Shown here: one piece after another, positions 50,670-62,677 of the stretch | Layout: the number at the start of each line of letters is the position of its first letter | Position numbering within the stretch: position 1 is the stretch's first letter | DNA from: Alligator mississippiensis | Taxonomy: Eukaryota; Chordata; Crocodylia; Alligatoridae | Direction: 5' to 3' | Length of the DNA stretch: 64,000 nt | Assembly: GCF_030867095.1 (NCBI RefSeq) | Contig: NC_081831.1 | Location: forward strand, 17,646,001-17,710,000 | Translations under genes and position numbers: made by a program | The notes under the pieces: model-generated | The model's input: the letters and a program-made list of their open reading frames with translations, nothing else | The model's database searches: none | What the model was told of the DNA's origin: nothing

Positions 50670-51197
50670 ATAGGCATGGTGTATAAGTTGGAGCCAGGCT
50701 TAGCTGGCATGGCCTTATCTCCTGCAGTCGGCGCTGCAGGGGATGGGGCTGTGCCAGCTGAGCACTGAGCCCATCCCTGTCCCCTGTGAGTGGTGCTGGG
50801 CTGACAAGGGATGGAGCCACACTACCCGAGTGCCAAGCCCGGCCCGGTCTGCTGTGAGTGGCACTACCTAACACTGAGCCTGGTGCTGCTTGCAAAGAAT
50901 TGGGTTGGGCTCGGCGCTCAGGTGGCGCAGCCACATCGTCTGTGAGCCTGGCACCGCTCGTTGGGGATGGGGACGGGGGCAGGGCAAGACTTGGCTGGGC
51001 TCAGCACTCAGCGGCTGCAGCCCCATCCCCTGCGAGCAGTGCTGCTGCTCACAGGGGATGGGGCTGTGTCAGCTGAGCACCGAGCCCAGCCCCATGCCTG
51101 ATTTTTTTGATGTATGGTGTATAAGTCAAGTTTGATTTTTAAGACCCCAAAATTGGGCTTCAAACCCCAACTTACGCACTGTGAAATATGGTATCTT
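50670..51197. repeat. Foldback-like repeat with GC-rich internal units
   Basis: The left end, GCATGGTGTATAAGTTGGAG, and the right end, read in reverse as CACAGTGCGTAAGTTGGGG, are similar. A further GGTGTATAAGTCAAG phrase lies inside (51117-51131). The interior alternates GGGGATGGGGCTGTG and its complement CAGCCCCATCCCC in several inverted and direct copies. It is likely a non-autonomous DNA transposon expanded by tandem units. The superfamily is not determined. Confidence 0.45.
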
Positions 51198-52885
51198 GTA
51201 GCCACCTTTGTGTGGGTGAGGCAGGGGTGGAGACGGCCAGAGGTTCGTCCCTCCTATAATCAGATGATTTGTCAGCAGAGGTGGAGAAGGCCAGCAGAAG
51301 GTGGGGGTACTGGTTAAACAGAATAGTGTCATCACTCTTCCTCCATCTTGCTGCTGCATGTCACCAGACTTGCTTGTTTGCTTCTTAATTTTGAAAGGGC
51401 CTCATTAATTGTCATAACACTGGGCAAAGACTTCAAAGAGAAAAGGTTCTTTTCAGCCGCAAAGGGTGTGGAATCTAAGGAAGGATCCCCAAAAGAGGCT
51501 CATACAGCAGTGATCACGGGGATAATTCACGTAACACACCTACTCACCAGCTATTTAAAAGAAAGTTCTGTATGTTTTGTTTCCCAATAGGAGAAACATA
51601 AGGCCTTTGAAATCTAAATGACTAACACACTTGATGCTAAACTCTGATGAGACTGGTTTATAAAAGAAGCAGTTCCTCAGACAGATGCTTGCTTACTCAC
51701 TGATAGCCGCTTAGGTAGAAGACAGACAAGCTCTCAGTGTAGACAGAGATTGGATGGGAAGGCAAAACAATCACCACAGCGATGCATCCTCATTGATTAA
51801 CAAACATAACCATGCTGATGTGGGCTGAATCAGCTGGTGCCTCTTTGTGGTATTCACTTCCTTCCCCCATTGCTGTGTTGTATAAGATCTGACTGCAGGA
51901 AATACGTTGCCATTTATAAATAGGATCACATTTAGTGCCTGCCCACATCCCTACTTGGTTGTGTTAGTAAATGGCAAGATAAATGTGTTCAGTGGATAGC
52001 ACTGGGCTATCCTTGTGCATGTCCACATGTTCATTAGCCCAGAATGGCTCTCAGGTATAGTATGGGTGAAAGGGTAACCCAGGAAATGGGACACCCGGTC
52101 CCTCACCCTGGTATTATGTGTGCTGACCACCAGAGCAAAGGAGGAAGCACCCCTCAGAGGAAGGGGAGAGAGGAGTTGTAGCCTACACTAACAAGGAAAC
52201 TGGCTAAAGATTTTTTCCTGCTGCTGCTGACTCAGGCACTTTGCCTGTCACTGTTTCCTTGTAAAGAATAAGGGAAACTTGCACTCTTCCAGGGCTCTCA
52301 GAGGCCAAGGAGCAGAAGTGAGAATGAGACAGTGATCATTTCCTGGAGGGCTGCATCCTGTACACCTCAAGGGAGCTGTTGAGAAATAAAGTAATGGTCT
52401 CAGAGGTACTTCTTGGTGCAGATGCTCCAAACTGGTGGTGGAACACACGCCATCCACCCTGGAGTAATTACTGGGGAAAGCCAGGTGTTACAGCAATAGT
52501 GCATATGAGGTAACCTCCCCATCTGATAGATGAGTCAGTGCATGAAGGTTCTTCCTCTGATTTACATTTCACCATTGACCCAGCTAGAGAGTTTTCAGTG
52601 TAACTAATTATGCACACATCATAGCAGAACTCCAAGGTAAGTAGAATACAGGAGTGTGCACCACCACTGAGAACATTAAGATAATTGTCCTAAGGATAAC
52701 TATATGGCCTTGCCTCTTATTGGAGATGGAGCCAAGCCACACTGTTCAGAGGTGATTTTTGCATTTCACTTTCCCACCCTCAGAGATGTCTGGATCTGGG
52801 ATTTTGGTTCTCTTTGTTGTAAAAATAGCAGCCACCTGAAATTAAATTCGAGGGTGGGATTTTAGTCTGGAGAAGAGATGACTGA
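51198..52885. other. Gene-free intergenic DNA
   Basis: No gene or clear repeat seen. Confidence 0.4.
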
Positions 52886-53170
52886 GGGAAATTAACAGGA
52901 GCCTCTAAGTACCTAAAGGGTGATGAGAAAGAGGACAGAACTAGACTGTTCTCAGGTTAGATATTAGGAAACACTTTATTACTAGGAGGGTAGTAAAGCA
53001 TTGGAACAGGTTACCCTTAGAGGTTGTGAAATCTCCATCCTTAGAGGCTTTTACGACCCAGGTAGACAAAGCCTTGGCTGGGATGAGATAGTTTGATGGT
53101 CCTGCTTTGAGCAGGAGGTTGGACTAGATGACCCCCTGAGGTCCCTTCCAACACTAATTTTTTATGATTC
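52886..53170 (+). mobile_element. CR1 3' fragment
   Basis: A plus-strand CR1 tail in the standard order: GGGAAATTAACAGGAGCCTC, then AGACTGTTCTCAGGTTAGAT, GGAACAGGTTACCC, GGTTGGACTAGATGACC, CCTGAGGTCCCTTCCAAC, ending in the TATGATTCTG-type 3' tail. It is 5'-truncated with no coding region. It is in the opposite orientation to the large copies in the window. Confidence 0.85.
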
Positions 53171-54235
53171 TGGTGTCTATTTGGAGACACCATGTGCACA
53201 AAGTGTGGGGCTGTCTGTCTAATCTGTCTTTTCCTATGGAACCTGAACATGGTGTTTGGTTGAAGTTTTATTCTCTTCATGATCTGACCCCACCAGCAAT
53301 TATCTGTGAGAAACCATCAGCCTGTCCAGGCCTCCTTGCAATGTACTGCTAATGGGCAATGAAGGCTGCTTAGTTTTCGGTTTCAAATGCAAACGTGGTC
53401 TTTATCCCAGTGGAACCAAGGGTTGGTGCAGCCTGTAATAGCAGTCATTTAGGCACCATGTGTTTGGGGTTTGGAAAGCAGGATGGTATGGAAAATGGGG
53501 TGATCTCCTAGAACCCCCTCATGACTGCTGTACCTCTGGTAAGAGAAAGTGGTTCCAGGAATGAGCTGCTTCAGGAAGGAAGATCACTTAGCCTCGAGTC
53601 CAGCACAATGCTGGAATCAAATGGAAATTCTTCAGAATATCAGAGGGAGCTCCAGGTGAAGCTCCCCCCTTGGCTAAAGGGAGTCAGAAGTACGATCTTC
53701 CCTTAAAGGAGGTGAGAGGATCCAGGAGAGTCATCAGCCCAGGTTATTAAGCAGTGTAAAGATTTAGTAAAGCCTTCTGAATCCTACTCATATAAGAGTC
53801 ACAAACAGCTTATTGCCACAAATATAACCAGCACCCAGCTGGCATGTTCTGTGCTGTTCCTTTGAATTCAATAAAAAACAGGCCTACGTGGGTTTCATTT
53901 TTCCACATCTGCAGCACATTATGTTTTATTTTTCTGTAGTGTCCTCTGTTTAAATCAGCACAAAGTCAGCAGAGGCTGGTGACATCTGGCAGTGGGTAGG
54001 CAAAATGGAAACATGTTTATGAGCCAGCTGCTGGCACCAGGGGAGCATCATGCTGCATCTGTCAATGAACAGAACAGGAAGCGACCATCTTGTGCTCCCT
54101 TTACACAATGAGTTTAAGCCTGGTCTCATGGGTATCACTAGGAGTTTTGCCTCTGGCTTCCTTGAGAGCAAAATTAGGCCCCAAATCTTTTTCCAATGCT
54201 TTTTACTAGCCTTGGTCTATCCTGTCCATTTAGAG
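53171..54235. other. Gene-free intergenic DNA
   Basis: Nothing recognised. The last 8 bases (atttagag) are the left target duplication of the next element. Confidence 0.4.
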
Positions 54236-54615
54236 CAATTGTGAGCAAGATGCAGTCCAGGAAGCCATGTCATTCAGCCTGCAGGGCTCCACCTGGGTCT
54301 GGAAATTTGGCAGTGTGGCAAGTAGTGGCAGCATTGCTGCAGCTCTTGGGATCATAGCAATTAATGTTGCCACTGCTCATCCGTTCAGCAAATTTCCAGA
54401 CCCCTCAGGAGCTCCATGGACCAGATGCAGAGTGTAGTGTCATTTGGCCTGCAGGGTTGCTCATGGGATGGTAGGAGAAGCAGCGGCTGCCACAGCTCTG
54501 AGAGCTGCAGCAACTAATACTGCCACCCAATTGCAGTCACACAGGCCAGATGATGTGGTTTTGCCCTCTGGATATGGCTTGCAGACTGGTGGGCCACATG
54601 AGGTGGGCACTACTG
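54236..54615. mobile_element. Non-autonomous hAT-type MITE (380 bp)
   Basis: The ends are CAATTGTGAGCAA and, in reverse, CAGTAGTGCCCAC (8/13 identical). The flanking 8-bp repeats are atttagag (54228-54235) and atttagac (54616-54623), 7/8 identical. The interior has an inverted pair GTCTGGAAATTTG (54297-54309) / CAAATTTCCAGAC (54389-54401). Two related halves share CATT..GCCTGCAGGG and GCTGCAG..GCAA.TAAT..TGCCAC text, suggesting an internal duplication. No transposase. Confidence 0.65.
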
Positions 54616-54623
54616 ATTTAGAC

Positions 54624-56689
54624 TGTCAGCTCTCTGGCAGACTCTATGACTCACTGTAAAGTTTTTGGTGGAAGAGGCACCAGTTTTTGGTTGGTCCCTG
54701 AGCACAACCATAATAACCATTATCATTTATAGTAATAATAACAGTAATCAATTAGAAGGAATTAGAAAAAATGTTAGTACAGCATTAAGGTTAGGGTCCT
54801 GGTGGCTCAGAAGAAAGGGGAGACTTTGCTGCTATCGGTCCTAGACACTGAAACCTTCTTTCTATCTTTAATGAATGGCAGGCTATCCAGAGAGATGGGG
54901 CTGTGATCCCACCTGAGAGCAGGGGCAAGGGAGCAGTACAGAAGGGCAGAGAGGCAGAGTGAGTGAGTGAGGGAGGGAGAAAGCAGGTATGAGGTCAGAG
55001 AGGAAAGGTAATGTGAGGGCCTCTGAGAACACAGCTGATTGCTCACTAATTCTCTAAATCTACCATCCCTGGAAGAGTAGGACTCGTGCCTGTGCATTAT
55101 GTATGGGGGAGAAAGAACAAGGCAGGGAATGAAGGCAGTGTGCAGCAGCAGGTGTCATGCCCCTCCACTTTCCTGTGTGGTCATGCCTGTCAAACCTGTC
55201 ATCAAAACACTGCGTCAGGTGTGGGGTGGCTGGCAAGCTGCTGCAGATTCACCAACCGGTTCCTCCAGTTAATTAGAGAAATGCTGAATCCAATCAAAGC
55301 CAAACCGGTTTTGACTCAGGCTGTGTGCGTCTGGAAAGGAAGATAAAATGTGAGATCAAGCTCCCTGCCCTGCAGCGGTGATGTGAAAGGGGTCTGAAGT
55401 GTTTTAAGTTTGTGAATGGATGTGGTGCTTCCCTGAGCAAGAGTCACACCTGTGCACGAGGCTGGGCACATGCTTCCTCCACCAGCGCCCTCAGCCCCTT
55501 CCTGTGCTACACCCAGCCCCACAGCAAGCTGGTCCCACCCAAGCTACTCTTCCACTGCTGTTTTCGTGCGTAGAGTCTGTCCCCAGACCTGAATCCTGTT
55601 GTGGTTTTACAAGAGAAGACAAATGGGGGCTCAGATGAGACACAAACAAACTCCTCTCTAATTATGATCTAAGTTGAGAATTTTCTGGGAAACTTGTCCA
55701 CACTTTGCACAGGAGATGCCTGTCAGACAGAGACAAAAATAGTCAGGCTTGGGTTTTGCATATGTTTGGTCTGGCCTGCAATGCAGGCAGAAGACATCAG
55801 GCTGGCACAGATAAGCCCGGGGGCCTAGCATCAGGGATAAGAGCAGGTCTGGTTTCCAAGCTCCTCTGAAAAGTGTCCTTGCAGCAAGGACCTTGAGGGA
55901 ACTCTGCCAAGACAGAATACATGTTTTTCATTATGGCTATGGAGTGTGACTGATTTTCCTTGGATCATTTTTTCAGGATTCATCCTGAATCAGCGCCATT
56001 TTTCAGTGGACAATTTTGAATGTCAAATGCAAGTGATCCAGAAAATTAACAAGATGCCGTGTCCGCATATTGAAAATTGTCCTTTCGAAGTCTATTGCAA
56101 ATGCGTCTCATTCTCACTTATGGAAAATTTGTCTCCATGACTTCCTTTCACTGTTACGGGAGTCCTCAAGCTTTGTTAGTAGTTGTGAGGAAGGAACAAC
56201 CTACAATAGAGATGGAGAAACAGCGTGCTGTGTTCTTTTGACTCTGCATGTAAGTGTTTGTTTTACAAATCCCTCTATAAATGCGGATAGAGAATAGATG
56301 AAAGCTGCTTGAATACAGGTAGGAGAGCTAGTTTCAGGCAGGGAAGAACAATGGTAAAACAATAAAGGAAGCTGACACAATTCAAGCCCTGGTAGAAGTG
56401 AATGTGTACTGGTGGCTGTCTGTGTTTGACTGAAACTACTGTCAGAAGGAGTTGATCCTGTTGGAAAAGGGTTCTGATGTGAACTCATTGATGCAGATGT
56501 CTCATTAGCTCACCTGTATATAAAGGAGGTGCAAGTGACCCCCTGAGCAGAGAGGATCCAGAATGTGATCTTGACAGGCCTGAAAGAAGAACCCTACAGA
56601 CAAACCATCCTGAGGAGAGGGCTAGACCTTTATCTTGTTTGTTCTTTTGTTTGTTAGAACCAAAACCCAGGACAGGAAGAGTTTGAATT
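54624..56689. other. Gene-free intergenic DNA
   Basis: No gene recognised. A GAGTGAGTGAG-type purine microsatellite lies at about 54956-54985. Confidence 0.4.
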
Positions 56690-56761
56690 TCATAGAGCAG
56701 CAGTTGCCAACCTTTTCAAGCTGCAGGCCACAATGACCCAGTTCAGGGTCTATGAAAAGAG

Positions 56762-57281
56762 GATTTCATAGACTTCATAGACATTAGGGCTGGAAGGGAC
56801 CTCGGAAGATCATCGAGTCCAGCCCCCTGCCCGAGAAGCAGGAAGTCAGCTGGGGTTGTAGGATCCCAGCAAGATAAGCATCCAAATTTCTCTTGAAGGA
56901 GTTTAGTGTGGGTGCTTGAACCACCTCCAATGGCAGGCTATTCCAGACCTTGGGGGCTTGGACAGTAAAGAAATTCTTCCTTATGTCCAGCCTGAAACGG
57001 TCTTGCAGTAGTTTATACCTGTTCGACCTTGTCATCCCTTGGGGCGCTCTGGTGAACAAACGTTCCCCCAGATCCTGGTGGTCACCCCTGATAAACTTAT
57101 AGGTGGCCACCAGATCACACCTGAGCCTGCGCTTTTCCAGGCTAAAGAGCCCCATAGCTCTCAGCCTGTTGTCATAAGGTCTGTTTTTCTGACCTCTGAT
57201 CATGCGTGTGGCTTTCCTCTGCACCCTCTCAAGCTTCTCCACATCCTTTTTTGAATTGTGGATCCCAAACCTGGACGCAAC
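56762..57281 (-). mobile_element. CR1 fragment nested in the hAT element
   Basis: A minus-strand CR1 3' end of the same subfamily as 1994-2842, with nearly the same 3' UTR (CATTAGGGCTGGAAGGGACC, TCGGAAGATC). The complement of 56784-57242 encodes EKLERVQR.ATRMIRGQ, then LEKRRLRCDLVATYKFIRGD, then RFRLDIRKNFFTV. It is truncated just 5' of the tract encoding FWAPQF.K and is dead. Confidence 0.92.
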
Positions 57282-57406
57282 TGGATGGATGATTAGGAAC
57301 TAGGACCCAGCTGCTGCCACTGCTTCTCCCCATAGTGGCACAGGAAAGCAAAACCCCCTGCTGCCAAATTCTGTTGAAGCCCCGTGTCCATGGGCTGGAT
57401 CAAATA

Positions 57407-57852
57407 CAGGTTTCTCTTGCTTTATGCTGTACGTGTGTTCCTGGAAAACAGCACATAACTCGAATTTGCATAAAGGGAACCCACTTTACAATGTAACAAA
57501 TAGGTATACATTCCAAGATCTCAACTGTACTGACCTCAAGACCCATTTCTACCACTTTTACAAGGCAATTTTGGTACGCACCAACAGCAGGGCGCTATCG
57601 TAATGGGGATGGCAACTACAGGAATGCATGTTGCAGACAACGAGCGAGGAGCATAGATCCACACAGGAGACTATATTTTGGTGTGCATCATTCCCACAAC
57701 GCACCACACAATACAGCTAACTGTGGGATTCCACCACACTGATTGCATAAGAGTGAATTTATGTTGCCTATAACAAATTTTTGGTATAAAAAGTGTCATT
57801 GCATAAGAGTGAATTTGCACATACAAAACCCGCATAAAGCAAGGGAAACCTA
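57407..57852. mobile_element. Tigger/mariner-like MITE (446 bp)
   Basis: The ends are CAGGTTTCTCTTGCTTTATGC and, in reverse, TAGGTTTCCCTTGCTTTATGC (19/21 identical), bordered on both sides by the dinucleotide TA (57405-57406 and 57853-57854), as expected of Tc1/mariner insertion. The subterminal text (GTTCCTGGAAAACAGCAC) resembles pogo/Tigger elements. A 17-nt internal direct repeat, TGCATAAGAGTGAATTT, occurs at about 57744 and 57800. No transposase. Confidence 0.75.
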
Positions 57853-57910
57853 TAGTTCCAGGGGCTGGATCCAGCCCATGGGTTGTAGGTTGCTGAGCCC
57901 TGTCATTGAG

Positions 57911-58763
57911 CAAGTTGGACAAGCCACCTCTTTTGGGATGCCAACGTGGCTCTGACTGTCCAATTTTATGTTGCCAAATGCCCACACCTCTCCCCTTTAG
58001 AGAGACATAAAGAGGTACATGCACTGGGAACAGGAGGCTGATGGGGGGAAATCCCACCTTTGGGAAGCTGCTGCAGAAGTAGGAGAGAAGCTAAGCACAA
58101 ATATGTTCTTCATTCTGCATGTCACAAATAAAACTTTGGCTTCCAAAACAAAACAGTCTTGTCACACTCTACACAGCTGTAGCCATTTCAGAACTGAGTA
58201 CATAATTATTTAGCAAAGCAGGAAAAGCAGAGCTATCCAGCTGCTGGTTACAAAATCTGCTGATGTGCAATGCTTATGAAGATTTACAATTGCCAGTATC
58301 AGGGACAACAAACCCATTCTAATTGACACAATATTATTTACTGGCTATGGAGAATGTCCATACCTGGAGCAATACTCAGGGTTGCTGGTGAGAAGGTGTT
58401 TCTCAAACCATCTTCTACTTAATCTAAGAGTATGTCTTCATTCCAGGGTGTGACCAAGGCTGGGTTTAAGCACCTGGAGAAGCCTCACTTGGGCATGGCA
58501 GCTACACTGCTAAGCCATATCTAATTTACTCTCTCCTCTCTAATGTTGGGTAGAGCATTAAGCCCCTGATACAGGGCTTAAGATGTTATTAACTGCTTAA
58601 TGACATCTTATAGTGACCTGGCCACACATTCATTCAATTAATGGCAAGATAAAACCAGGAAAGAGAGACAAAGTTATTACACAAAATATGTGTAACAACT
58701 TTGTGGCTGGTTCCTATCCTGCCTGTAACTGAACATGTAGCCAGTCTGCCAGCCTCCAGAACA
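57911..58763. other. Gene-free intergenic DNA
   Basis: No gene or classifiable repeat seen. Confidence 0.4.
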
Positions 58764-59221
58764 CAGGGCATGTCTACATGTGCTTTACACATGCCTAAAC
58801 TTAATGCGCATTTAAACTTAATGCCTAAACTTAATATGCTTATCTAAACTTAATGTGCATTAAGGTGATTTAAGTGCGTATCTACATGTGTATGCATACA
58901 GGGGTATCAAATTTATGTTCAAATAGCTAAACTGCATTAGCAAACATGTAGACACACTAATATACATTAACGCAGGTGTGCGCCTGTGTGGACTGACTTG
59001 GGACTAAAATTAGTTCCAAGTCAATTGGCTTATACCACGTTGATGTGCATTAGCATGTCTGCACATTTGCTAATGCAATTTACCTATTCACGCATAAATT
59101 TGATACCTGAGGTATAACCTTAAATCACCATTTTAAGGAGCATTAAGGGTGCTCACATGTAGATGTATTACCTTAATGTGCCTTAAATTGAGCTAATGCA
59201 CATTGAATGCAGACATGCCTG
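58764..59221. mobile_element. 458-bp palindromic MITE-like element
   Basis: The ends are CAGGGCATGTCTACATG and, in reverse, CAGGCATGTCTGCATTC. The two halves are long inverted repeats of about 180-210 bp; for example GGTATCAAATTTATG..AAATAG and GCATTAGCAAA.ATGTAGAC on the left pair with the right half. The spacer of about 60 bp is around 58980-59040. The left arm contains three to four copies of AAACTTAATG (58797-58860). No target duplication could be settled, so the superfamily is open. Confidence 0.6.
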
Positions 59222-62200
59222 CACTCCTTTTTGATTCAGAGACTGGGAGCACTGGTCTTCTAATTGGGGCTCCCAGCTGGGGATAACAATGAGCTCCCTG
59301 TGCTGGGAGCCCTGACCATCTGACACAGTGCCCAGTCACAGGAGTGCAGGGTACCCACACCCCACTGCTGCTGAGAACTCTGAACACTGATGGAGCTCCC
59401 AGATGCGGGGGCACATGGTGTACCCTTGGGACTGGGGGTCCGATCAACTGAGAGGCTGCCAGCCAGGGAAGCAATGATTGCCAGTCCAGGGGAAACCTGG
59501 GATCATGATCCCAGATTCTCCCTGCACTGGCAATATTGGGTGTTGGGATCTGGTCCTCAATCCCACAATTGCACCTCCTGACATGCCATTGGGATTGTGC
59601 ATCAGATCCCATTGCACCTTCTGTTTAATGTCTGTCAGTGACCTTAGTGTCGTTAGGACTTCTGGGGGTACATCCCTTGGCTCTTTGTTCTGCGGTGAGC
59701 TGAGCTGCTCTATGCTTCTTTCCCTATAAAGAGTGGGAGATCTTGTTGATTCTTCTGAGTGCAAAGGGGGAATTTTTGAAAGACATCGGATGACCTGAGT
59801 GATTTGGTCTGCATCCTCTCTGCACAGTGGTGGGTGAGTTACCAGCCCAAATGCAAACGGAGCCCAGGTCCTAATTTATCCCTTGCTATATTACTCAGCC
59901 TGTGTGAAAAGCACCACAGGCCACGTATCTGAGATGAAAAGGCTGTGTATGAGGAGGTGAGGGGTAGGGAACAGCAACGCCTGAGTAACAGCCAGGGCTC
60001 ACTACATTGCAGACATACCCCATATACATTCTCCCTTTCTCTCCAGGAGGGACATTTGCCCTTGGAAATGTCATGGCTCCCTGTTGCCTTCTGGAAACAC
60101 TAGAAAAAGCTCATGGAAACCAGAGAGAGTGTTAAAGAGACCTAACCTTTCCATGACTCATTCACCTGTAATAGCAAAATACATGCAGCATGGAGACAAG
60201 ATGCCATGGGAGTCTGTGCACCATATCTCTGCAGTTTTTTTTTGAGAGCCTCCAGGTTTAAAGCTGCAGGCTGCTACTTGTAAGCTCACCAGCTCTACCA
60301 GCTCAGCTCAGGTGACTGACATGCCTACAAGCAGGTCTGATCTACCCTAAGAGAGGGGTATGCAAGCTCCAGATACTCAGGGGTGCCTGCAACGAAGTTT
60401 GCTGCTTATTCATAAAGCAAGGTCTGTACATCCCTCAGAAGTTTCCCTATCTGGCCCCTGAGCCACAGAGCCCCTCCACCCTCACATACCCATAGCCAAT
60501 CTCTCACTGAGTAAATCTTGTGGACTGGAAATGCTTGCTTTTGTTTAGATGGATGTGAGATAGTTCACCCTGGTGCTCAGTTCAGCTACTTCAATCTGTA
60601 AACTCAATGTACACAAATGCTGCTGGAGAATTAATGGGAAACTGAGGAGGGAGGAAAAGAAAGACAGACCATTTCAGGCTGGAGCTGCAGCAAGCAGTAT
60701 TTTGGTTTGGTGACTCTTGGTATCTAAGAGATGGGAATGCAGCAATACTTTTAGAGTCCAGAGTATACACTGACCCTGATGAGATTGTGGGCTAATATCA
60801 ACAAACCTGCTGAAAAAGCAGATCCTGTCTGCTCTGGCAAAGCTGCAGTGTCATTTTTCTTTCAACAAATGAATCAAGACAATAATAATGTTGTGCATAT
60901 TGGTCAGCTGCAGCCTACATGATTTATTAGGGATCAGAAACAACTGCACAAAAAAAAAAAGTCCCCCAACACAGAAGTCTTTATTTATTTATTTATTTTA
61001 TTTTTCTTTTGACAAGCCCTGACAAAAGGCCACCTAGCTTGGTCCCATAGGAAGGATTCCTTCTCCCAGCTCATGTTTCTTGCTGGACCACCAACCCCAG
61101 CTGGGCTTGCTGCTTCTATACTTTAACATTCATGATGAGAGAGGCAGGGTGGTCAGAGCCATGGGTGGTGCAGGGTGTGTGTGTGTTGGGGGGTGGGGGC
61201 GGGGGTCTGTATTTTATTCTAGCTCTGCTAGTGACTTTGGGCAGGTAAATTCCCTTCTCTGAGTCTCTTCCCTTTATTTCTAGGGGCAGAGCCAGCTTCT
61301 TATTATGTGTGTGTATAATGCCTTGCTTTGCATAATAGGGTCCTGATTTCGACTGGGGCTTCTACGTCTTACTGGAATAGAAGTGATTCGTAATTATCAT
61401 TATGGGCAAAGCCCTCATCATCATGGGTCTCACAGAGCCCTGTCTGTACTGTAAAGATGCTATGCATAACCTGCAAGAATACGTGTGCATGCCAGCCAGA
61501 GGTTGTTTTAGAAACATGCCATGCAGGCCCCTGTCTATCTCCCTGGGCTTTGGGTGTTGGCTTTATGCATGCAAATGAGGCATGCAGAATAGACCCAGTC
61601 CTGCAAGCCCTCTGCCCAGGTAACTCCCATTGCATTCAGAGGTTATTCTGCACTAGAAGACCTGTAGTTTCAGGTACAGATTATCTTGGTAATTTAGGGC
61701 AAGATTCGCAAAGTGCCTGATTCTAGTCCACCTACTAGACAACTAAGTGGATCCCATTCTACCTGGAGTCCATTAAAACCCATTAACTCATCTCTCTTCA
61801 TAGCATACCATCATTTTAACCTTAAGATTAAGTCATAAAAATGCACTAAGAAGGACCCACTCATCTTTTCTGTTAATAATTTTTCCAGGACTTCAACAAG
61901 TTGGTATAGAATTGAATGTAGGTGCTAAATCCATGAAGGTACCTAATAGGTGGAATAGGATCCAGCTCTAAGTGTCTAATTTACCAGTGAAATCACTTAC
62001 AAATTAGATGTCTAAGTAGGTATTAGGTGCATAACTACATTGGCGACTTTGGGCCTTACTCCTTGCATTCTCAGTTGACTCTAGCAGATAAAGCAGCAAA
62101 AGCTAGAGAGTTTTCACTTGTTGCTTGCTTGTGGAGTGGAAGACATTGGGGTTGTAGTTGCTCAGTGGCAGCAGCTCTCCTAGCCAGTCAGAGGTTGCAT

Positions 62201-62677
62201 CAGAGCTGGGAGTTGCTTAATGTAAAAAGCCAAGCATCATGTTATTTTTGGCGGTTGCCCTGGGGCATTCAAATGCTGGCACCAGCCTTGTCTCCATCAT
62301 CACTCTGTTGTTGTTTCACCCTTTCCCACCCTGCCTTCTCCAGCGAGCCGAATCAAGGAATGAATCCTCTTGGCAGGAGGTGGGAGGGGGCAAAACAATT
62401 GACTCTTCTTTGTCACATTTCCCTCCATGGCTCCTCACGATTTAGGCAAGCAGTATGGTGGCTGCTAAGTATTAGGTATTTAATGCTTATGTTCCATGTA
62501 GAGGGAATGGGAGTTTGTTTTTTGGGTGTGTGACAGTTTAGGCCCTTCTTGGCCTGTTTGATTAAATTAAAGGTATGACTAAATTAATGACACGTCCCCC
62601 CTGAGGAGCTGGTGTCCACTCACAGTGCCTTGATGCTGCAGTATGTATGGCTTTTACACTGACAATCTGTATCCTGC
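59222..62677. other. Gene-free intergenic DNA
   Basis: No gene recognised. It holds a GC-richer stretch (59230-59640) with self-complementary words such as GGGATCATGATCCC (59501-59514), a MIR-like scrap (61203-61290), an (ATTT)n run at 60979-61003 and a G-rich (GT)n/G-run at 61176-61207. Confidence 0.4.

Larger units (their letters stand above)
56698..57902. mobile_element. hAT element split by two nested insertions
   Basis: The left end is CAGCAGTTGCCAACC and the right end, in reverse, CAGGGCTCAGCAACC. The flanking 8-bp repeats are tcatagag (56690-56697) and tcattgag (57903-57910), 7/8 identical. Within these ends sit a CR1 fragment (56762-57281) and a Tigger-like MITE (57407-57852). Removing them leaves only about 240 bp of hAT sequence, a normal MITE size. 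The intruders must be younger than the hAT copy. Confidence 0.75.

Noticed and set aside
56510-56545. TATA-like TGTATATAAAGG as a possible promoter
   Set aside because: There is no CpG island, downstream exon or LTR structure, and chance TATA motifs are common in AT-rich DNA.
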